From Candidatus Saccharimonadota bacterium (GTDB lineage Bacteria; Patescibacteriota; Saccharimonadia; Saccharimonadales; Saccharimonadaceae): DNA of 64,000 nucleotides. Where the stretch lies: NCBI GenBank assembly GCA_016286785.1, contig JAEEUB010000001.1, positions 45,788-109,787 of the forward strand, written 5' to 3'. The position numbers were made by a program, and so were the translations under genes. Below, one piece after another: positions 60,078 to 64,000 of the stretch (the stretch's first letter is position 1; every line of letters begins with the position of its first letter). The notes under the pieces were generated by a model. That model was given only the letters and a program-made list of their open reading frames with translations. It was not told where the DNA came from and searched no databases.

Positions 60078-63000
60078 GTGCAAAACAAATTCAAAACAAA
60101 ATCAATCCTCGCAGGATTTAGCGTAATAATAGCTAGCTTTTTAGTTTCTAATGCTTTTAATACTGTTTCTGTTTCTGCTTACTCCGCTTCTCTTACCACT
60201 AGTAACGATATCTCTCTTGATGCAGTAATGTCTGAGGATGGTACTTCAATTCATAGTGAATCTATTAATGTCCAAACGGATTGTAGGGCAGGATATAACC
60301 TAACTATAGCTACACCAGAAGGTAGTGATCTATATAAATACGATAATGGTACCCAATCTAGTAATACTGCTTCCTTTACTGCAGTAGATGGTACTTCTGC
60401 TTTAAATAGTAATAACAACACTAATAAGTGGGGATACACTCTAACTACTAATCCATCTGGTTCTACCATCTTCTCACCATTATCTACTACAGAATCTATA
60501 CTAAAGACTGCATCTCAAACTGCATCCCCTACAAGCGATATTAACGATACCTTTAATATTAACTATGGTGTTAAAGTAGATCGTTCTATGGGTATAGGTA
60601 GCTACAAAATGGCTAATAATGGTACTGTTGTTTATTACCTTACTATGGATACAACTTGTTCAGAATATACAGTAGCCTTTAATCCTAATGGTGGTACTGG
60701 AACTATAGCAAATCAAAAAATCCAAACTGGAGAACCAACTAAACTTACTGCAGCAGATGCATTTAAATCTCCTACTGGTTCTTCTTACACAGACGCAGGG
60801 AACAACACTATTACCGGAGAGGCAGGTAAACTCTGGGCTTTTTGGGGTTGGAACACAGCTATAGATGGTACTGGTGATTGGTATAAAGACAGAGAAGAAG
60901 TAGAAGACCTAGTAAGTGCAGGTAGTACTATCACACTATATGCTCAGTGGAAACAAGCTACACTTTCTGACATGACTTCGTCTCCTGCTCCTGGCCCATC
61001 CGATCCTAAACCAATTAATCATGATGAAATGCAGGATATGAGACCAGAAATCTGCTACAACTCTACAGCCTATAGTACAGATACTAGCTCTCCTGCTCAT
61101 ACTCCATATAATGCTTCTACTAATCCAGGCGGTTACCATACTATTACTTTACTAGATTATCGTGGTAAAGTAACAACTGGCTCTTCTCCAGAACAACCAG
61201 AACAATATACTGTATCTAAACTCCCAGACAACCTATGTTGGATGACTAAAGATCTAAACCTAGGTAGAACTAGTGGTGGAGCTAATGGTGATGGCACTAT
61301 TACACTAACTAGCGATGATACAGACCTAGCTAATAACACTACTTTTACTCTTCCAGTTTCTCCAACTACCTATACTACAAGTCATACGACTCCACAAATT
61401 CTTATTAACCACACAGTCTCACAATATACTGTTGATGGAATAAATTATTCACCTACCACCAGCTATTATTCCTGGGCTGCTGCTACTGCTACTAATACAT
61501 CTATTACGGCTAGTGGTAATGTAGCTACATCCATTTGTCCTAGAAACTGGGACTTACCAATTAATACTCAATATACTAATCTAAGAACTAGGGGCTCAAT
61601 TACAACTGCAGCTATCGCTCATGCTGAGCCTTATAACTTTATCTATGGTGGTTATCGTAATGGCGCAAATAGCTACTATAACCAAACATCTACTGGTTAT
61701 TACTGGAACTCAACCAATAATAACTCTAGCTATGCTTACCGAACATACATTAATAGTAACGGTATATATAGTTCAACTGCTACGGGCCAAAAATACTACG
61801 GCAATAAGTTAAGGTGCGTGGCTAGTAGTGGTACTGCTACTGTTGATTACAATGCTAATGGTGGTACTGGTACCATGCCAAGCCAAAACAATGCAGAGCT
61901 TAATTCTACGACCGTTAGTGAAAACTCTTTTACCGCTCCAGCTAACAGTCAGTTTAGGAACTGGAACACTAGAGCTGACGGTACTGGTACTACTGTAACT
62001 CCAGGTACGTCTTTACTAGACGTTGTTTCAGTTGGCGAAACTATCACCCTTTATGCTCAATGGGATGAGCTGTATTATATCGCCTTTAACGCTAACGAAT
62101 CCAGTGTAGGTGCTACTCCTGGCTCTGCTACTGGTACTATGACTAATCAGACCATTATCACAGGTACATCTACCGCCATAAAGACTAGTACCTTTGCGCT
62201 TTCTGGTTATTTGTTCTATGGTTGGAATACAGCTGCTGATGGTACTGGAATAGCTTATGGCGACGAACAAAAGGTTACTAATCTCACCTCTACCGGTAAT
62301 ACCATTACTCTCTACGCTGTTTGGAAAGATGGTGCTTATCTAGACACTGGCTCTACTGTAAACCAAAAACTTAAACGACTAGCCGGGAATAGTTCAGCTA
62401 CTTATTCCACCCAGGATAATACTATTACCGCAATTGTTCGCTCCAATGCTTTACCTAGCGGCTTCACTCCTTCTAATGAAAACACCATCTCAGATAGCAC
62501 TTCACCATTTCCGATTTATGCTTGGTATGACTCAGAGGATACTACTATCTACTATTATTCTGAATCTACTACAATTCTTATGAATAAATATTCTGGCGGC
62601 TTCTTTCGTAATATGCGTGCTTTGTCTAATCTGTCTACTGTTTCTACTTGGGACACAACCAAAGTGACGAATATGTCCGAAATGTTCGAATCTGCCGGTT
62701 ACTCCGCCACTACTTTCACTTTGGACCTCTCCTCCTGGAATACTGCTAGTGTGACGAGTATGTTATATATGTTCGAATCTGCTGGCTACTCCGCCACCAC
62801 CTGGTCTATAGGCGACCTCTCTTCCTGGAATACTGCTAGTGTGACGAGTATGAGTAACATGTTCTCCTCTGCTGGCTACTCCGCCACCACCTGGTCTATA
62901 GGCGACCTCTCTTCCTGGAATACTGCTAGTGTGACGAGTATGTCCTATATGTTCTACCGCGCTGGCTACTCCGCCACCACCTGGTCCATAGGCGACCTTT

Positions 63001-64000
63001 CTTCCTGGAATACTACTAGTGTGACGAATATGATTTACATGTTCTCCAATGCGGGCCGCTCTGCCACCACCTGGTCCATAGGCGACCTTTCTTCCTGGAA
63101 TACTTCTAGCGTAACGGACATGGGCTATATGTTCTCCTATGCTGGCTACCTCACTACCGCCTGGTCCATAGGCGACCTTTCTTCCTGGAATACTTCTAGT
63201 GTGACGAATATGTATCAAATGTTCTCCAATGCTGGCTACTCCGCCACCACTTTCACTTTGGACCTCTCCTCCTGGAATACTTCTAGTGTAACAAATATGG
63301 GTAGTATGTTCTTCGCTGCTGGCCAATCCGCCACCACCTGGTCCATTGGCAATCTCTCTTCCTGGAATACTGCTAACGTGACGACTATGTCCTATATGTT
63401 CTCCTACGCCGGTTACTCTGCCACCACCTGGTCCATAGGCGACCTCTCCTCCTGGAATACTTCTAGTGTAACAAGTATGGGTAGTATGTTTGAATTTGCT
63501 GGCTATTCCGCCACCACCTTCACTTTGGATCTCTCCTCCTGGAATACTTCTAGTGTGACGTATATGGTTGACATGTTCTCCAATGCCGGTTGCTCTGCCA
63601 CTACCTGGTCTATAGGTGATCTCTCCTCCTGGAATACTTCTAGTGTAACGAGAATGTCCGATATGTTCTACCGTGCTGGCTACTCCGCCACTACCTGGTC
63701 TATAGGCGACCTCTCCTCCTGGAATACTTCTAGTGTAACAAGTATGGGTAGTATGTTCTTCGCTGCTGGCTACTCCGCCACCACCTGGTCTATAGGCGAC
63801 CTCTCCTCCTGGAATACTTCTAGTGTGACGTATATGGTTGACATGTTCTCCAATGCCGGTTACTCCGCTACCACCTGGTCTATAGGTGATCTCTCCTCCT
63901 GGAATACTTCTAGTGTAACAGATATGAGTAACATGTTCTCCTACGCCGGTTACTCCGCCACCACCTGGTCTATAGGTGATGCCTCCTCCTGGAATACTTC
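60078..64000 (+). CDS. Very large secreted repeat protein, truncated by window end (GTG start; absent from ORF track)
   Basis: Signal peptide VQNKFKTKSILAGFSVIIASFLVSNAFNTVSVSAYS; InlB-like repeats (VAFNPNGGTGTI..., VDYNANGGTGTMP...); FISUMP-like LPDNLCWMTKDLNL; DUF285/BspA-type repeats; frame checked at 62280. Confidence 0.85.
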   Translation, partial: MQNKFKTKSILAGFSVIIASFLVSNAFNTVSVSAYSASLTTSNDISLDAVMSEDGTSIHSESINVQTDCRAGYNLTIATPEGSDLYKYDNGTQSSNTASFTAVDGTSALNSNNNTNKWGYTLTTNPSGSTIFSPLSTTESILKTASQTASPTSDINDTFNINYGVKVDRSMGIGSYKMANNGTVVYYLTMDTTCSEYTVAFNPNGGTGTIANQKIQTGEPTKLTAADAFKSPTGSSYTDAGNNTITGEAGKLWAFWGWNTAIDGTGDWYKDREEVEDLVSAGSTITLYAQWKQATLSDMTSSPAPGPSDPKPINHDEMQDMRPEICYNSTAYSTDTSSPAHTPYNASTNPGGYHTITLLDYRGKVTTGSSPEQPEQYTVSKLPDNLCWMTKDLNLGRTSGGANGDGTITLTSDDTDLANNTTFTLPVSPTTYTTSHTTPQILINHTVSQYTVDGINYSPTTSYYSWAAATATNTSITASGNVATSICPRNWDLPINTQYTNLRTRGSITTAAIAHAEPYNFIYGGYRNGANSYYNQTSTGYYWNSTNNNSSYAYRTYINSNGIYSSTATGQKYYGNKLRCVASSGTATVDYNANGGTGTMPSQNNAELNSTTVSENSFTAPANSQFRNWNTRADGTGTTVTPGTSLLDVVSVGETITLYAQWDELYYIAFNANESSVGATPGSATGTMTNQTIITGTSTAIKTSTFALSGYLFYGWNTAADGTGIAYGDEQKVTNLTSTGNTITLYAVWKDGAYLDTGSTVNQKLKRLAGNSSATYSTQDNTITAIVRSNALPSGFTPSNENTISDSTSPFPIYAWYDSEDTTIYYYSESTTILMNKYSGGFFRNMRALSNLSTVSTWDTTKVTNMSEMFESAGYSATTFTLDLSSWNTASVTSMLYMFESAGYSATTWSIGDLSSWNTASVTSMSNMFSSAGYSATTWSIGDLSSWNTASVTSMSYMFYRAGYSATTWSIGDLSSWNTTSVTNMIYMFSNAGRSATTWSIGDLSSWNTSSVTDMGYMFSYAGYLTTAWSIGDLSSWNTSSVTNMYQMFSNAGYSATTFTLDLSSWNTSSVTNMGSMFFAAGQSATTWSIGNLSSWNTANVTTMSYMFSYAGYSATTWSIGDLSSWNTSSVTSMGSMFEFAGYSATTFTLDLSSWNTSSVTYMVDMFSNAGCSATTWSIGDLSSWNTSSVTRMSDMFYRAGYSATTWSIGDLSSWNTSSVTSMGSMFFAAGYSATTWSIGDLSSWNTSSVTYMVDMFSNAGYSATTWSIGDLSSWNTSSVTDMSNMFSYAGYSATTWSIGDASSWNT
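62640..64000 (+). repeat. 90-bp (30-aa) near-identical tandem repeats, DUF285/BspA type
   Basis: GDLSSWNTSSVTxMxxMFxxAGYSATTWSI; CTTCCTGGAA recurs at 62821, 62911, 63001 and 63091, exactly 90 bp apart. Confidence 0.92.

Noticed and set aside
62763-63326. 187-aa minus-strand ORF with repeats
   Set aside because: Shadow ORF created by the 90-bp repeat of the plus-strand surface protein.

Overview
AT-rich bacterial chromosome segment spanning a replication origin. The gene order jag-yidC-rnpA-rpmH | oriC | dnaA-dnaN-recF, the reduced gene style and a monoderm type IV pilus locus suggest a Saccharibacteria/TM7-like (CPR) organism; this lineage call is inference. Core content: LCP protein, replication genes, Mur ligases, valS, FemAB pair, P-type ATPase, tsaD, rlmH, ABC-F, ftsK, rpoD, polA, mutM, rpsT, groESL with a CIRCE operator, rpsF-ssb-rpsR, efp, a pilM-N-O-B-T-C-pilin-pilD cluster, and two large secreted repeat proteins. 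Four tRNAs are visible: Ser-GGA, Ser-CGA, Arg-GCG and Gln-TTG. Main unexplained structures: (1) three of the four tRNA genes are followed by one to four partial copies of their own 3' end (T-arm to CCA), each rebuilt into a new hairpin, and at tRNA-Gln these copies bracket a small orphan ORF; (2) a 33-bp identical core occurs twice with unrelated but self-complementary arms, once intergenic and once in frame inside tsaD; (3) about 20 genes have an extended -10 box (TGNTATAAT-like) 6-8 nt upstream of the start codon, implying widespread leaderless mRNAs; (4) two orphan genes have canonical promoters and structured leaders, one bounded by an inverted repeat; (5) a GC-rich in-frame insertion lies in an RlmD/RumA-like methyltransferase. 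All product names come from reading protein motifs by eye; no database search was run.
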